A stretch of DNA of 32,831 nucleotides from Burkholderia sp. GTDB lineage: Bacteria; Pseudomonadota; Gammaproteobacteria; Burkholderiales; Burkholderiaceae. Positions 1-7,089 of the stretch are shown here, one piece after another. The position numbers and the translations under genes were made by a program. Under the pieces are notes generated by a model, which ran no database searches, was not told where the DNA came from, and worked only from the letters and a program-made list of their open reading frames with translations. The stretch covers positions 1 through 32,831 of the forward strand of contig JASLEG010000136.1 of NCBI GenBank assembly GCA_030151225.1. Direction: 5' to 3'. Each line of letters starts with the position of its first letter. Positions within the stretch are counted from its first letter, which is position 1.

Positions 1-162
1 CAGCTCGATGGGCACGTCGACGATCAGCGCGCGCTTCGGGCGCTTGAGGGTCTCGGCCCAGCGGCCCAGGTTGCCCAGGTAGGGCACCACGCGATCGACC
101 TGGGACAGGTACGTACCCCAGGGGCTGTCATTGGTCGGAGCGACGTACGACAGATTGCTCAT
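1..162 (-). CDS. gdhA: Glu/Leu/Phe/Val dehydrogenase (glutamate dehydrogenase), N-terminal part only
   Basis: The first 54 codons of a minus-strand gene that runs off the left edge. The translation starts MSNLSYVAPTNDSPWGTYL and contains QVDRVVPYL and LKRPKRALIVDVPIEL, which I recognise as the N-terminus of the hexameric NAD(P)-dependent glutamate dehydrogenase of Burkholderia (oxidative deamination of glutamate to 2-oxoglutarate and ammonia, or the reverse). The ATG at 160-162 is preceded by an AAGGAA ribosome-binding site about 8 nt upstream. The catalytic lysines and the Rossmann domain lie outside the window, so coenzyme preference and completeness cannot be judged. It is divergent from proC; a 231-bp shared upstream region carries a palindrome at 317-341. 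Confidence 0.8.
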   Translation of the reverse strand, partial: MSNLSYVAPTNDSPWGTYLSQVDRVVPYLGNLGRWAETLKRPKRALIVDVPIEL

Positions 163-316
163 GACGGATTTCCTTGTGACTGTTTGAGTTCGCGCTTTCG
201 CCCCGGCCTCGTGAGCGGAGCGACGCAAGTCCGTGGGCGCGGCGATCTCGATCGGAGACGGGCCCGCGCCGGGAGTGGCCGCACTGTAGGCCGGACCACG
301 CCGAATTAGTCACCGA

Positions 317-341
317 GCCTCATGCAAGTTTTGCATGAGGC
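317..341. promoter_or_regulatory. 11-bp perfect inverted repeat, LysR-type operator candidate
   Basis: GCCTCATGCAA and TTGCATGAGGC flank a 3-nt centre. The core has the T-N11-A dyad form typical of LysR-type binding sites. No T-tract follows, so it is not a terminator. It sits in the gdhA/proC divergent region and is centred about 65 nt before the predicted proC start point, the usual distance for LysR activators. The regulator is unknown. Confidence 0.5.
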
Positions 342-381
342 CTGCGCCTCGGTTTCATGCGGGTTACGGCCAGGGCGGTCC

Positions 382-387
382 TAAACT
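382..387 (+). promoter_or_regulatory. proC -10 element (TAAACT), predicts a leaderless mRNA
   Basis: TAAACT ends 6 nt before the proC ATG at 394, so transcription would begin at or next to the start codon. No Shine-Dalgarno sequence is visible before the ATG. The -35 region is poor, which fits dependence on an activator at the palindrome 317-341. Inference from position and sequence only. Confidence 0.4.
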
Positions 388-393
388 CGTCGC

Positions 394-1260
394 ATGATGA
401 ACTCGAACACCCAATCCGCGCCATCGGCGGGGACTTCGGACACGGCCACCGCCCCGCTGCTGGCCTTCGTCGGCGGCGGCAACATGGCCTGCGCGATCCT
501 GGGCGGACTCGTCGCGGCCGGGCACCCCGCGAGCCGCGTCGTCGTGGTCGAACCGCATGCGCCGCAAGCCGACATCGTTCGTGAGAAATTTGGCGTGCGC
601 GTGGAGACCGCCGGTGGCGCGGCACTGGCGGGCACGGACATCGTCGTCTGGGCCGTCAAGCCGCAGGTGTTCCTGGCCGCCGCCGCGCCGTGCGCGCCGC
701 ATGTCGGCGGCGCGCTGCATCTGTCCGTGATGGCGGGCATCCGCAGCGACGCCATCGCCCACGCCACGGGCAGCGAACGCGTCGTCCGCGCGATGCCCAA
801 CACGCCGGCGCTGATCGGCGAGGGCATCGCCGGCCTGTTCGCGCGCGACGCGGTGACCGCCGCCGACCGCGCCGCCATCGAGCGCGTGCTCGCGCCCACC
901 GGCGAGACGCTGTGGGTGGCGCAGGAACGCGACCTCGACGCCGTCACCGCGCTCTCGGGCTCCGGCCCGGCCTACGTGTTCTTCTTCCTCGAGGCCATGA
1001 TGCAGGCCGCGGCCGACATGGGCTTGAGCGCCGCGCAGGGTCGCAGGCTCGCGCAGGCGACGTTCAAGGGCGCGACCGCGCTGGCGCGCGCGTCGGACGA
1101 ATCGCCCGAGACGCTGCGCGCGCGCGTCACGTCCAGGGGCGGCACCACGCACGCGGCGATCACGTCGATGGAAGCGTCGGGCGTGAAGCCGGCGATCGTC
1201 GCGGCGCTGCGCGCGGCGCAGGCGCGCGCGAAGGAACTCGGCGACGAGTTCGGTGCCTGA
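394..1260 (+). CDS. proC: Pyrroline-5-carboxylate reductase
   Basis: Catalyses the last step of proline synthesis, NAD(P)H-dependent reduction of 1-pyrroline-5-carboxylate to L-proline, in the cytosol. The 288-residue protein has the N-terminal dinucleotide-binding motif FVGGGNMA (about residues 25-32), the MPNTPALIGEGIAGLF segment, the ALSGSGPAYVFFFLEAM segment, and the C-terminal family signature SRGGTTHAAI near residue 247. Length is slightly above the usual 270 because of an unstructured 20-residue N-terminus. Two ATG codons in a row begin the ORF (394 and 397); either could be used. There is no ribosome-binding site, and a -10 box 6 nt upstream suggests a leaderless message. It ends only 9 bp from the convergent stop of ubiA, with no obvious terminator between them. 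Confidence 0.95.
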   Translation: MMNSNTQSAPSAGTSDTATAPLLAFVGGGNMACAILGGLVAAGHPASRVVVVEPHAPQADIVREKFGVRVETAGGAALAGTDIVVWAVKPQVFLAAAAPCAPHVGGALHLSVMAGIRSDAIAHATGSERVVRAMPNTPALIGEGIAGLFARDAVTAADRAAIERVLAPTGETLWVAQERDLDAVTALSGSGPAYVFFFLEAMMQAAADMGLSAAQGRRLAQATFKGATALARASDESPETLRARVTSRGGTTHAAITSMEASGVKPAIVAALRAAQARAKELGDEFGA

Positions 1261-1269
1261 AACGGGGGC

Positions 1270-2142
1270 TCAGGCGGCCAGCGGCCAGAGCTTCTGCGTC
1301 GACAACACCACGCCGGCGAACACCGCCGCGCCGACCCAGTGGTTGGCGCGGAACGCGCGGAAGCACCCCTCGCGCGTGCGACCCCAGATCAGCGTGAAGT
1401 GCCACGCCGCCTGCAGCGCCGCCACGACGATGCCCACCGCGTACAGCGGCCCCAGCCCCAGCTTCAGCCCCAGGTACAGCCACGACAGCAGGTAGACCGC
1501 GTAGAACGCCATCACGCCGGCGACGTCGAAGCGCCCGAGCGTGATCGCGGAGGTGCGCATGCCGATGCGCAGGTCGTCGTCGCGATCGACCATCGCGTAA
1601 GCGGTGTCGTAGGCCACCGACCAGAACACGTTGGCGATCAGCATGACCCAGGCGATCGGCGGCACGGCGTCCTGCACCGCCGCGAACGCCATCGGAATGC
1701 CGAAGCCGAACGCGATGCCGAGATAGGCCTGCGGGATCGCGAAGAAGCGCTTCATGAACGGATAGGTGCCGGCCACCACCACCGCCACCACCGACAGCCC
1801 CTTGGTCAGCCCGTTCAGCGGCAGGATCAGCAGGAAGGCCAGGATCGCGAGCCCCACCGCGATCGCGATCGCCTCCCACGCGCGGATCTTGCCCGAGGTG
1901 AGCGGCCGGTCCACGGTGCGCTTCACGTGGCGGTCGAAATCGCGGTCGGCGTAATCGTTGATCGCGCAGCCGGCCGAGCGCATCAGCAGCGTGCCGAGCA
2001 CGAAGATCGCGAGCAGCGACAGCGAGGGATGACCGCTCGAGGCGATCCACAGCGCGTTCAGCGTGGGCCACAGCAGCAGCAGGCTGCCGATCGGCTTGTC
2101 CATGCGGACCAGCCTCAGATAGAGCGGGAAACGGGCGAACAT
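1270..2142 (-). CDS. ubiA: 4-hydroxybenzoate octaprenyltransferase
   Basis: Membrane enzyme that attaches the polyprenyl tail to 4-hydroxybenzoate, the first committed step of ubiquinone synthesis. The chosen start gives MFARFPLYLRLVRMDKPIG and 290 residues, the family length; a longer in-frame reading to 2211 would add 23 residues that homologues lack. Both Mg-prenyl-diphosphate aspartate motifs are visible: NDYADRDFD at residues 62-70 and YDTAYAMVDRDDD at 178-190. Several hydrophobic helices follow the UbiA pattern. The ribosome-binding site is weak. It is convergent with proC (9 bp) and lies downstream of the dps terminator, so it should have its own promoter in the 2143-2238 stretch. Confidence 0.95.
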   Translation of the reverse strand: MFARFPLYLRLVRMDKPIGSLLLLWPTLNALWIASSGHPSLSLLAIFVLGTLLMRSAGCAINDYADRDFDRHVKRTVDRPLTSGKIRAWEAIAIAVGLAILAFLLILPLNGLTKGLSVVAVVVAGTYPFMKRFFAIPQAYLGIAFGFGIPMAFAAVQDAVPPIAWVMLIANVFWSVAYDTAYAMVDRDDDLRIGMRTSAITLGRFDVAGVMAFYAVYLLSWLYLGLKLGLGPLYAVGIVVAALQAAWHFTLIWGRTREGCFRAFRANHWVGAAVFAGVVLSTQKLWPLAA

Positions 2143-2238
2143 GTCGGATCGGGCCACAAAAACGATGGCGGCATTGTAACGCGCGACGATGACGAAGCTC
2201 GTCGAGCGCACCGGCCCGCCTCACCGATCCGCCGCACG

Positions 2239-2271
2239 AAAAAAAAAACCTCCCGCGCGAACGGGAGGTTT
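2239..2271 (-). terminator. Rho-independent terminator of dps
   Basis: On the minus strand AAACCTCCCG and CGGGAGGTTT form a 10-bp stem with a 6-nt loop (2246-2271), followed by a run of ten T (plus-strand A 2239-2248). It is about 50 nt past the dps stop codon. Confidence 0.9.
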
Positions 2272-2320
2272 CGGGCGGCGCGGCAGCCGGCGGGCGCCGC
2301 GCGCGATGCGCTCACGGCAA

Positions 2321-2809
2321 TCACTGCAGCATCGAGCGCAGCATCCAGGCGGTCTTCTCGTGCGTCTGCATGCGCTGCGTGAGCAGGTCGGCGGTCGGCT
2401 CGTCGCCGGCCGAATCCGCATCCGGGAAGATCTCGCGCGCGGTGCGCACCACCGCCTCGTGGCCTTCCACGAGCTGGCGGATCATGTCTTCGGCCACCGG
2501 CACGCCCGAGGCTTCCGGCACCACCGTCAGCTTGGCGAAGTCGCCGTAGGTGCCCGGCGCGACCACGCCGAGCGTGCGGATCCGTTCGGCCACGGCGTCC
2601 ACGGCGAGCCACAGCTCGTTGTACTGCTCCTCGAACATCAGGTGCAGCGTGTTGAACATCGGACCGGTGACGTTCCAGTGGAAATAATGCGTCTTCAGGT
2701 AAAGCGAGAACGTGTCGGCGAGCAGCCTCGACAGGCCGTCCGCGATCTTCTTGCGGTCCTTGTCGCTGATGCCGATGTTGATCTGCGTTGCGTTGCCCTT
2801 CTTGGCCAT
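2321..2809 (-). CDS. dps: Dps family DNA-binding ferritin-like protein
   Basis: A 162-residue mini-ferritin. Dps dodecamers oxidise and store iron using hydrogen peroxide and coat DNA, protecting it from Fenton damage. Visible motifs are THYFHWNVTGP (residues 40-50, ferroxidase His) and FNTLHLMFEEQY (52-63), followed by DAVAERIRTLG; together they are the inter-subunit ferroxidase centre signature of the family. The lysine-rich N-terminus (MAKKGN) fits DNA contact. The ATG at 2809 has an AAGGAGT ribosome-binding site. It lies downstream of, and is co-oriented with, oxyR, which controls dps in many proteobacteria, but I see no OxyR-type site directly upstream of dps itself. A good terminator follows. 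Confidence 0.95.
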   Translation of the reverse strand: MAKKGNATQINIGISDKDRKKIADGLSRLLADTFSLYLKTHYFHWNVTGPMFNTLHLMFEEQYNELWLAVDAVAERIRTLGVVAPGTYGDFAKLTVVPEASGVPVAEDMIRQLVEGHEAVVRTAREIFPDADSAGDEPTADLLTQRMQTHEKTAWMLRSMLQ

Positions 2810-2958
2810 GTTGCTGACTCCTTGTCGATGAGTTGAACCGGCGAAAACGCCTCGAGACGACCCGCCTGATGGACAGCCGGGAGCGCATGATTCGAGCGCG
2901 CCCAGTGTAGCCCAGAACGCCGGAAGGGGACGGATGGCCGCCCGCCCTCCGGCAAGGC

Positions 2959-3135
2959 TCAGGCGCCGTTCAGACGGGCGATTGCCTCGGCCGCCAGGGT
3001 CGCCACGCCGGCGAAGGTCACGGCGAAGCCGAAGGTCTGGCGAAACGCCGAGGTGGCGGCGCGGTTCACGTTGGCGGCCGCCGCGCGCGCGGCGGCGGGA
3101 TGGACAATGACGGTGGCGGAATGCGGGGTGTTCAC
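2959..3135 (-). CDS. Small hypothetical protein, 58 aa (micro-ORF A)
   Basis: GTG start at 3133-3135 with a strong AAGGAG ribosome-binding site 8 nt upstream, and a TGA stop at 2959-2961. The product begins MNTPHSATVIVHP, has an Ala-rich middle (AAARAAAANVNRAA), then a moderately hydrophobic segment FGFAVTFAGVATLAAEAI, and ends ARLNGA. I recognise no family. The next gene upstream (3173-3310) also begins MNT and ends RLxGA, so the two may be diverged duplicates. The excellent ribosome-binding site and the tandem arrangement behind a promoter-like region support real expression. Function unknown; a membrane-associated or amphipathic peptide is possible but unproven. Confidence 0.55.
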   Translation of the reverse strand: MNTPHSATVIVHPAAARAAAANVNRAATSAFRQTFGFAVTFAGVATLAAEAIARLNGA

Positions 3136-3172
3136 GATGCGTTCTCCTTCGGGTCGGGTTGCGCCGGCACGC

Positions 3173-3310
3173 TCAGGCGCCGATCAGACGGTCCGCGAAA
3201 TACGCGAACGCCAGCGGGCGCAGCTGCCGCAGCAGCGCACGCGTGCGCGGGACGGCGCGGCCGGGTTGCGCGGTAGCCCTGGCTTCGAGGCTCTGTGTCG
3301 ACGTGTTCAT
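3173..3310 (-). CDS. Small hypothetical protein, 45 aa (micro-ORF B)
   Basis: ATG start at 3308-3310 preceded by GGAGAAG, TGA stop at 3173-3175. The product begins MNTSTQSLEARA, is Arg-rich in the middle (RAVPRTRALLRQLRP) and ends LAFAYFADRLIGA. No family recognised. It lies 37 bp upstream of micro-ORF A, same strand, and both share MNT at the start and RL(I/N)GA at the end. The AT-rich double palindrome at 3373-3416 is about 60 nt upstream and probably controls the pair. It is too short for ordinary ORF calling; the basic composition could fit membrane or nucleic-acid contact, but nothing more can be claimed. Confidence 0.55.
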   Translation of the reverse strand: MNTSTQSLEARATAQPGRAVPRTRALLRQLRPLAFAYFADRLIGA

Positions 3311-3345
3311 GGTGGCTTCTCCGGGAGACCAGTTGCCGGGGCATT

Positions 3346-3390
3346 CGGCCCATGAAGCACATCTTATAAAACCCTATTGATTTCGTGAAT
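3346..3390 (-). promoter_or_regulatory. Possible promoter for the micro-ORF pair
   Basis: On the minus strand TTCACG and TAAGAT are separated by 17 nt, each matching 4 of 6 consensus bases, just downstream of the AT-rich palindromes. The -35 would lie inside the operator region, a repressor-like arrangement. Weak but well placed ahead of micro-ORF B. Confidence 0.35.
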
Positions 3391-3416
3391 TTAATTGATT
3401 TTATAAATTCAATAGG
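3373..3416. promoter_or_regulatory. AT-rich tandem operator: two overlapping 20-bp palindromic sites
   Basis: Two related 20-bp elements begin with ATTGATTT and end with AAT (3376-3395 and 3394-3413), spaced 18 bp. The second is a near-perfect dyad: ATTGA and TCAAT arms around a TTTATAAA-type core with one mismatched pair. The whole is bounded by an outer inverted repeat CCTATTGA / TCAATAGG (3373-3380, 3409-3416). It stands out sharply from the GC-rich surroundings and lies between the oxyR terminator and the micro-ORFs. It does not fit the 11-bp periodicity of OxyR sites. Binding protein unknown. Confidence 0.6.
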
Positions 3417-3417
3417 C

Positions 3418-3447
3418 AAAACAAAACCGGGGCGAACCGCACCCCGG
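3418..3447 (-). terminator. Rho-independent terminator of oxyR
   Basis: On the minus strand CCGGGG and CCCCGG (3442-3447 and 3427-3432) form a stem with a 9-nt loop, followed by TTTTGTTTT. It is about 30 nt past the oxyR stop and separates oxyR from the micro-ORFs. Confidence 0.8.
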
Positions 3448-3477
3448 TCGAATCACACACGGCGCCCGGCTCGTCGC

Positions 3478-4437
3478 TCAGTTCAGCGTGGCGGGCATGT
3501 CGAGCTTGCCCACGCCCGGCAGGTCGCACGCGGCGATCGCCTCGCTGATCGCGTCGATCGCCGGCATGCGCGTGAAGCTCTTGCGCCACACCAGCACCAC
3601 GCGGCGATCGGGCACCGGCTCGTCGAACGGCACGTAGGACAGCAGGTCCGAATCGGTGTTGCTGGCCTGCGGCCCGATCTCGGCCACCGACATGCGCGGC
3701 AGCACGGTGATGCCCACCCCGCTCGCCACCATGTGGCGGATGGTCTCGAGCGAGGAGCCCTCGAAGGTCTTCTGGATGCCGTCGGCCGTCTGCGAGAAAT
3801 GCATCAGCTCGGGGCACACGCCCAGCACGTGATCGCGGAAGCAGTGACCGCTGCCGAGCAGCAGCATGGTTTCCTGCTTCAGGTCGGCCGCGTCGATCTT
3901 GCGGCGCTTCGACCACGGATGGCTCGACGGCAGCGCCACCACGAACGGCTCGTCGTAGAGCGGGCGCACCATCAGGCCCGTCTCGGGGAACGGCAGCGCC
4001 ATGATGGCCGCGTCGATCTCGCCCTGCTTGAGCAGCTCGAGCAGCTTCAGCGTGTAGTTCTCCTGCAGCATCAGCGGCATCTGCGGCACACGACGGATCA
4101 TCTGCTTGACGAGCGTCGGCAGCAGGTACGGCCCGATCGTGTAGATCACGCCGAGCCGGAACGGCCCGACCAGCGGATCCTTGCCCTGCTTGGCGATTTC
4201 CTTGATGGCGAAGGTCTGCTCGAGCACGCGCTGCGCCTGGGTGACGATCTGGTCGCCGATCGGCGTCACGCTGACTTCGCTCGCGCCGCGCTCGAAGATC
4301 TGCACGTTCAGCTCGTCCTCGAGCTTCTTGATCGCGACCGACAGCGTCGGCTGGCTCACGAAGCAGGCCTCGGCCGCCCGGCCGAAGTGCCGCTCGCGAG
4401 CGACGGCGACGATGTACTTCAATTCAGTAAGCGTCAT
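3478..4437 (-). CDS. oxyR: Hydrogen peroxide sensor and LysR-type regulator OxyR
   Basis: Cytosolic transcription factor that senses peroxide through a reversible disulfide and activates antioxidant genes. With the ATG at 4437 the protein has 319 residues and the two redox cysteines fall at Cys199 and Cys208 (GSGHCFRDHVLGVCPEL), exactly the E. coli numbering, which supports this start over an in-frame TTG three codons upstream. Residues 1-60 form the LysR winged helix (MTLTELKYIV, HFGRAAEACFVSQPTLS), followed by the linker helix and the substrate-binding-like domain. An OxyR-type site at 4464-4489 suggests autoregulation. It has its own terminator. Downstream co-oriented genes are two micro-ORFs and dps; upstream is recG, also minus, 100 bp away. 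Confidence 0.97.
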   Translation of the reverse strand: MTLTELKYIVAVARERHFGRAAEACFVSQPTLSVAIKKLEDELNVQIFERGASEVSVTPIGDQIVTQAQRVLEQTFAIKEIAKQGKDPLVGPFRLGVIYTIGPYLLPTLVKQMIRRVPQMPLMLQENYTLKLLELLKQGEIDAAIMALPFPETGLMVRPLYDEPFVVALPSSHPWSKRRKIDAADLKQETMLLLGSGHCFRDHVLGVCPELMHFSQTADGIQKTFEGSSLETIRHMVASGVGITVLPRMSVAEIGPQASNTDSDLLSYVPFDEPVPDRRVVLVWRKSFTRMPAIDAISEAIAACDLPGVGKLDMPATLN

Positions 4438-4463
4438 TTTGGTCAATCACGGGGATACAGACG

Positions 4464-4489
4464 ATAGCTTTAATTTATACACCGGATAG
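4464..4489. promoter_or_regulatory. OxyR binding site (probable autoregulation)
   Basis: ATAG-N7-TTAT-N7-ATAG matches three of the four tetranucleotides of the OxyR consensus (ATAG-N7-CTAT-N7-ATAG-N7-CTAT) at 11 of 12 positions, with exact 11-bp phasing. The fourth element is not conserved. The centre is about 40 nt upstream of the oxyR ATG, and the site overlaps a TATAAA sequence (minus strand) that may be the -10 box. Confidence 0.65.
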
Positions 4490-4537
4490 GCTGCTTCCGC
4501 CAGCCTTCTTCGCGCCCGGACGCACGAAGGGCCGCGA

Positions 4538-6940
4538 TCAGGCCTTCAGGAACTGCTCGCGCGCGCCGAGCCAGCGCGCCAGATGCTGCGTGACCACGTC
4601 CGGATGATGCGCGATCAGCGCGCCGGCCGCCTCGCGAGCCGGCTCGATCAGCCAGCCGTCCTGCTCGAGATCGGCGAAGCGCAGCATGGCTGCGCCAGAT
4701 TGTCGCGCCCCGAGAAACTCGCCGGGGCCGCGGATCTCGAGGTCGCGGCGGGCGATCTCGAAGCCGTCGTTGGTCTCGCGCATGGTCTTGAGGCGCTCGC
4801 GACCGGCGATCGACAGCGGGCCACTGTACATCAGCACGCACGCGGACGCCGCGGTGCCGCGCCCCACCCGCCCGCGCAGCTGATGCAGCTGCGCGAGGCC
4901 GAAGCGCTCGGCGTGCTCGATCACCATCAGCGAGGCGTTCGGCACGTCCACCCCCACCTCGATCACGGTGGTCGCCACCAGCAGCTGCACCTCGTTGCGC
5001 GCGAAGGCCTCCATCACGGTGGCCTTCTCGAGCGGCGACAGGCGCCCGTGCACCAGGCCGACGTTCACGCCCGGCAGCGCGGCGGCGAGCGTCTCGTAGG
5101 TTTCCACCGCCGTCTGCAGCTGCAGCGTCTCGCTCTCCTCGATCAGCGGGCACACCCAGTACACCTGGCGGCCGCCGAGCGCGGCATCGCTCACGCGGCC
5201 GATCACCTCGTCGCGACGCGCGTCGGCCACCAGCTTCGTGACGACCGGCGAGCGCCCCGGGGGCAGCTCGTCGATCGTCGACACCTCGAGATCGGCGTAG
5301 TACGTCATCGCCAGCGTGCGCGGGATCGGCGTGGCCGACATCATCAGCTGATGCGGCTGGAAGCCGGCCGGGCCGCCCGCCTTGGCGCGCAGCGCGAGCC
5401 GCTGGGCCACCCCGAAGCGGTGCTGCTCGTCGACGATCACCAGCCCGAGCCGCGCGAATTCCACCGTGTCCTGGATGATCGCGTGGGTGCCGATCACGAG
5501 CTGCGCGGTGCCGAGCGCGGCGGCCTCGATGGCCGAGCGCTTCTCCTTCGCCTTCAGGCTGCCGGCCAGCCAGGCCACCGACACGCCGAGCGGCTCGAGC
5601 CAGCCGCGCAGCTTGCGCGCGTGCTGCTCGGCCAGGATTTCGGTGGGCGCCATCAGCGCGGCCTGATAGCCGGCGTCGATCGCCTGCGCGGCCGCGAGCG
5701 CGGCCACCACGGTCTTGCCGCTGCCCACGTCGCCCTGCAGCAGCCGCTGCATCGGGTGCGGCTGGGTCAGGTCCTGCGAGATCTCGTCCACCACGCGCGT
5801 CTGCGCGCCGGTCAGCGCGAACGGCAGCGCGGCCAGCAGCCGCGCCGACAGCGAGCCGGGCTCGGCGGCGCGGCGCGCCATGGCCGGCGCGAGCCGCGTG
5901 CGGCGCTCCTCGTGCGCGCGCTTGAGCGAGAGCTGCTGTGCGAGCAGCTCGTCGAACTTGATGCGGATCCAGGCCGGGTGCGTGCCGTCGATCAGGGCGG
6001 TCTCGTCCGAGTCGACACCGGGGTGATGGAGCTGGCGCACCGCGTCGGCCAGCGCCGGCACGCCGAGCGGGCGCAGGTGCTCGGCCTCGACCTCGGGCGG
6101 CAGCAGCTCGGGCAGCGGGGTGCGCGCGAGCGCGTTGTCGATCGCCTTGCGCAGATAGGCCTGCGACACCCCGGCCGTGCTCGGATAGACGGGCGTGAGC
6201 ACCTGCGAGAGCGGCGTGTCCTCGTCCACCACGCGCACCGCCGGGTGCACGATCTCGAGCCCGAAGAAGCCGCCGCGGATGTCGCCGCGCACGCGCAGGC
6301 GCTGGCCCACCGCCATCTGCTTGACCTGCGAGCCGTAGAAATTCAGGAAGCGCAGCACCAGCTCGGCGCCGTCGTCGTCGCGCAGCCGCACCAGCAACTG
6401 GCGGCGCGGCCGGTAGGCGATCTCGTTGTCGTACACCACGCCCTCGGTCTGCGCGATCTCGCCGGGCAGCAGCTCGCGGATCGGCGTGAGCGTGGTTTCG
6501 TCCTCGTAGCGCATCGGCAGGTGCAGCACCAGGTCGATCGAGCGCGTGAGGCCGAGCTTGGCGAGCTTGTCGGCGGTCTTGACGAGCTTGGGGGCCTTGG
6601 CGGTCTTGTCGGCCTTGCCGCGTCCGGTCGTGCCGGCATCGGCATCCGCGGAGGCGGCGGTGTCGGTCTCGCCGGCGTCGTCCGCTGCGGCGGGCTCCGC
6701 CTCGCGACGCCCGCGCCGTGCCGGCTTCGGTGCCGCGGCATCGGCCGCCTCGACCGCCGGCTCCGCGAGCCGCCCGTCGGCACCGCGACGCGGACCGGCG
6801 CGGCGCGCGCGCGGCTCGGGTTCGGCATTCGAGGCGCCCTGCGCGTGCGCGCCCCCGTCGTGCGCGCTGGCGTCACCGGCATCGGTGATCACCTCGGCGG
6901 CGGCATCGTCGGGAACGGAACGGCGGGCGGGTACGGGCAT
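4538..6940 (-). CDS. recG: ATP-dependent DNA helicase RecG with long acidic N-terminal extension
   Basis: Superfamily 2 helicase that regresses stalled forks and branch-migrates Holliday junctions and R-loops. From ATG 6940 the protein is 800 residues, against about 690 in E. coli. Residues 1 to about 115 are low-complexity Ala/Asp/Arg-rich sequence without motifs, followed by KLAKLGL and the wedge/OB domain. Helicase motifs: Walker A GDVGSGKT (about 403-410), VDEQHRFG (DExH), MSATPIPRT (motif III) and QLRGRVGRG (motif VI). An in-frame ATG at 7084 would add 48 residues but lies 5 nt from the queA start with no ribosome-binding site, so I prefer 6940, though its own ribosome-binding site is also weak. 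Divergent from queA. Confidence 0.93.
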   Translation of the reverse strand: MPVPARRSVPDDAAAEVITDAGDASAHDGGAHAQGASNAEPEPRARRAGPRRGADGRLAEPAVEAADAAAPKPARRGRREAEPAAADDAGETDTAASADADAGTTGRGKADKTAKAPKLVKTADKLAKLGLTRSIDLVLHLPMRYEDETTLTPIRELLPGEIAQTEGVVYDNEIAYRPRRQLLVRLRDDDGAELVLRFLNFYGSQVKQMAVGQRLRVRGDIRGGFFGLEIVHPAVRVVDEDTPLSQVLTPVYPSTAGVSQAYLRKAIDNALARTPLPELLPPEVEAEHLRPLGVPALADAVRQLHHPGVDSDETALIDGTHPAWIRIKFDELLAQQLSLKRAHEERRTRLAPAMARRAAEPGSLSARLLAALPFALTGAQTRVVDEISQDLTQPHPMQRLLQGDVGSGKTVVAALAAAQAIDAGYQAALMAPTEILAEQHARKLRGWLEPLGVSVAWLAGSLKAKEKRSAIEAAALGTAQLVIGTHAIIQDTVEFARLGLVIVDEQHRFGVAQRLALRAKAGGPAGFQPHQLMMSATPIPRTLAMTYYADLEVSTIDELPPGRSPVVTKLVADARRDEVIGRVSDAALGGRQVYWVCPLIEESETLQLQTAVETYETLAAALPGVNVGLVHGRLSPLEKATVMEAFARNEVQLLVATTVIEVGVDVPNASLMVIEHAERFGLAQLHQLRGRVGRGTAASACVLMYSGPLSIAGRERLKTMRETNDGFEIARRDLEIRGPGEFLGARQSGAAMLRFADLEQDGWLIEPAREAAGALIAHHPDVVTQHLARWLGAREQFLKA

Positions 6941-6970
6941 CGGATCGGGATTTCGCAAGGATGAAGCAAG

Positions 6971-6976
6971 TACAAT
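6971..6976 (+). promoter_or_regulatory. -10 element (TACAAT) of queA
   Basis: TACAAT followed by AGCGGCTTT, about 115 nt before the queA ATG. The same pattern, a good -10 hexamer followed by a C/G-rich discriminator with CGGC, recurs before rlmL, yajC and pqiA in this window. The -35 is poor. Confidence 0.4.
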
Positions 6977-7089
6977 AGCGGCTTTGACGCCGCCCGACCG
7001 GGCAACGCCCGCGAGCCGCGCGACCCCGCCATCATAGCGGCTCGCCCCGGCCCCACGCGAGGCGCGCACTGCTTCGCCCCCCATTTCTC

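Noticed and set aside
317..341. Palindrome as a terminator
   Set aside because: No T-tract on either side and it lies in a divergent promoter region.
3373..3416. AT-rich palindrome as an OxyR site
   Set aside because: CTAT and ATAG are present at the ends but 38 bp apart, not in the 11-bp phase of the OxyR consensus.
3132..3419. 95-residue minus-strand ORF through the operator region
   Set aside because: It begins in the AT-rich palindrome, overlaps micro-ORF B in another frame and has no ribosome-binding site.
4446..4446. TTG start three codons before the oxyR ATG
   Set aside because: With ATG 4437 the redox cysteines fall at 199 and 208, the conserved numbering; no ribosome-binding site favours the TTG.
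6941..7084. RecG start at 7084
   Set aside because: It would lie 5 nt from the queA start with no leader or ribosome-binding site, and the extra residues look non-coding.
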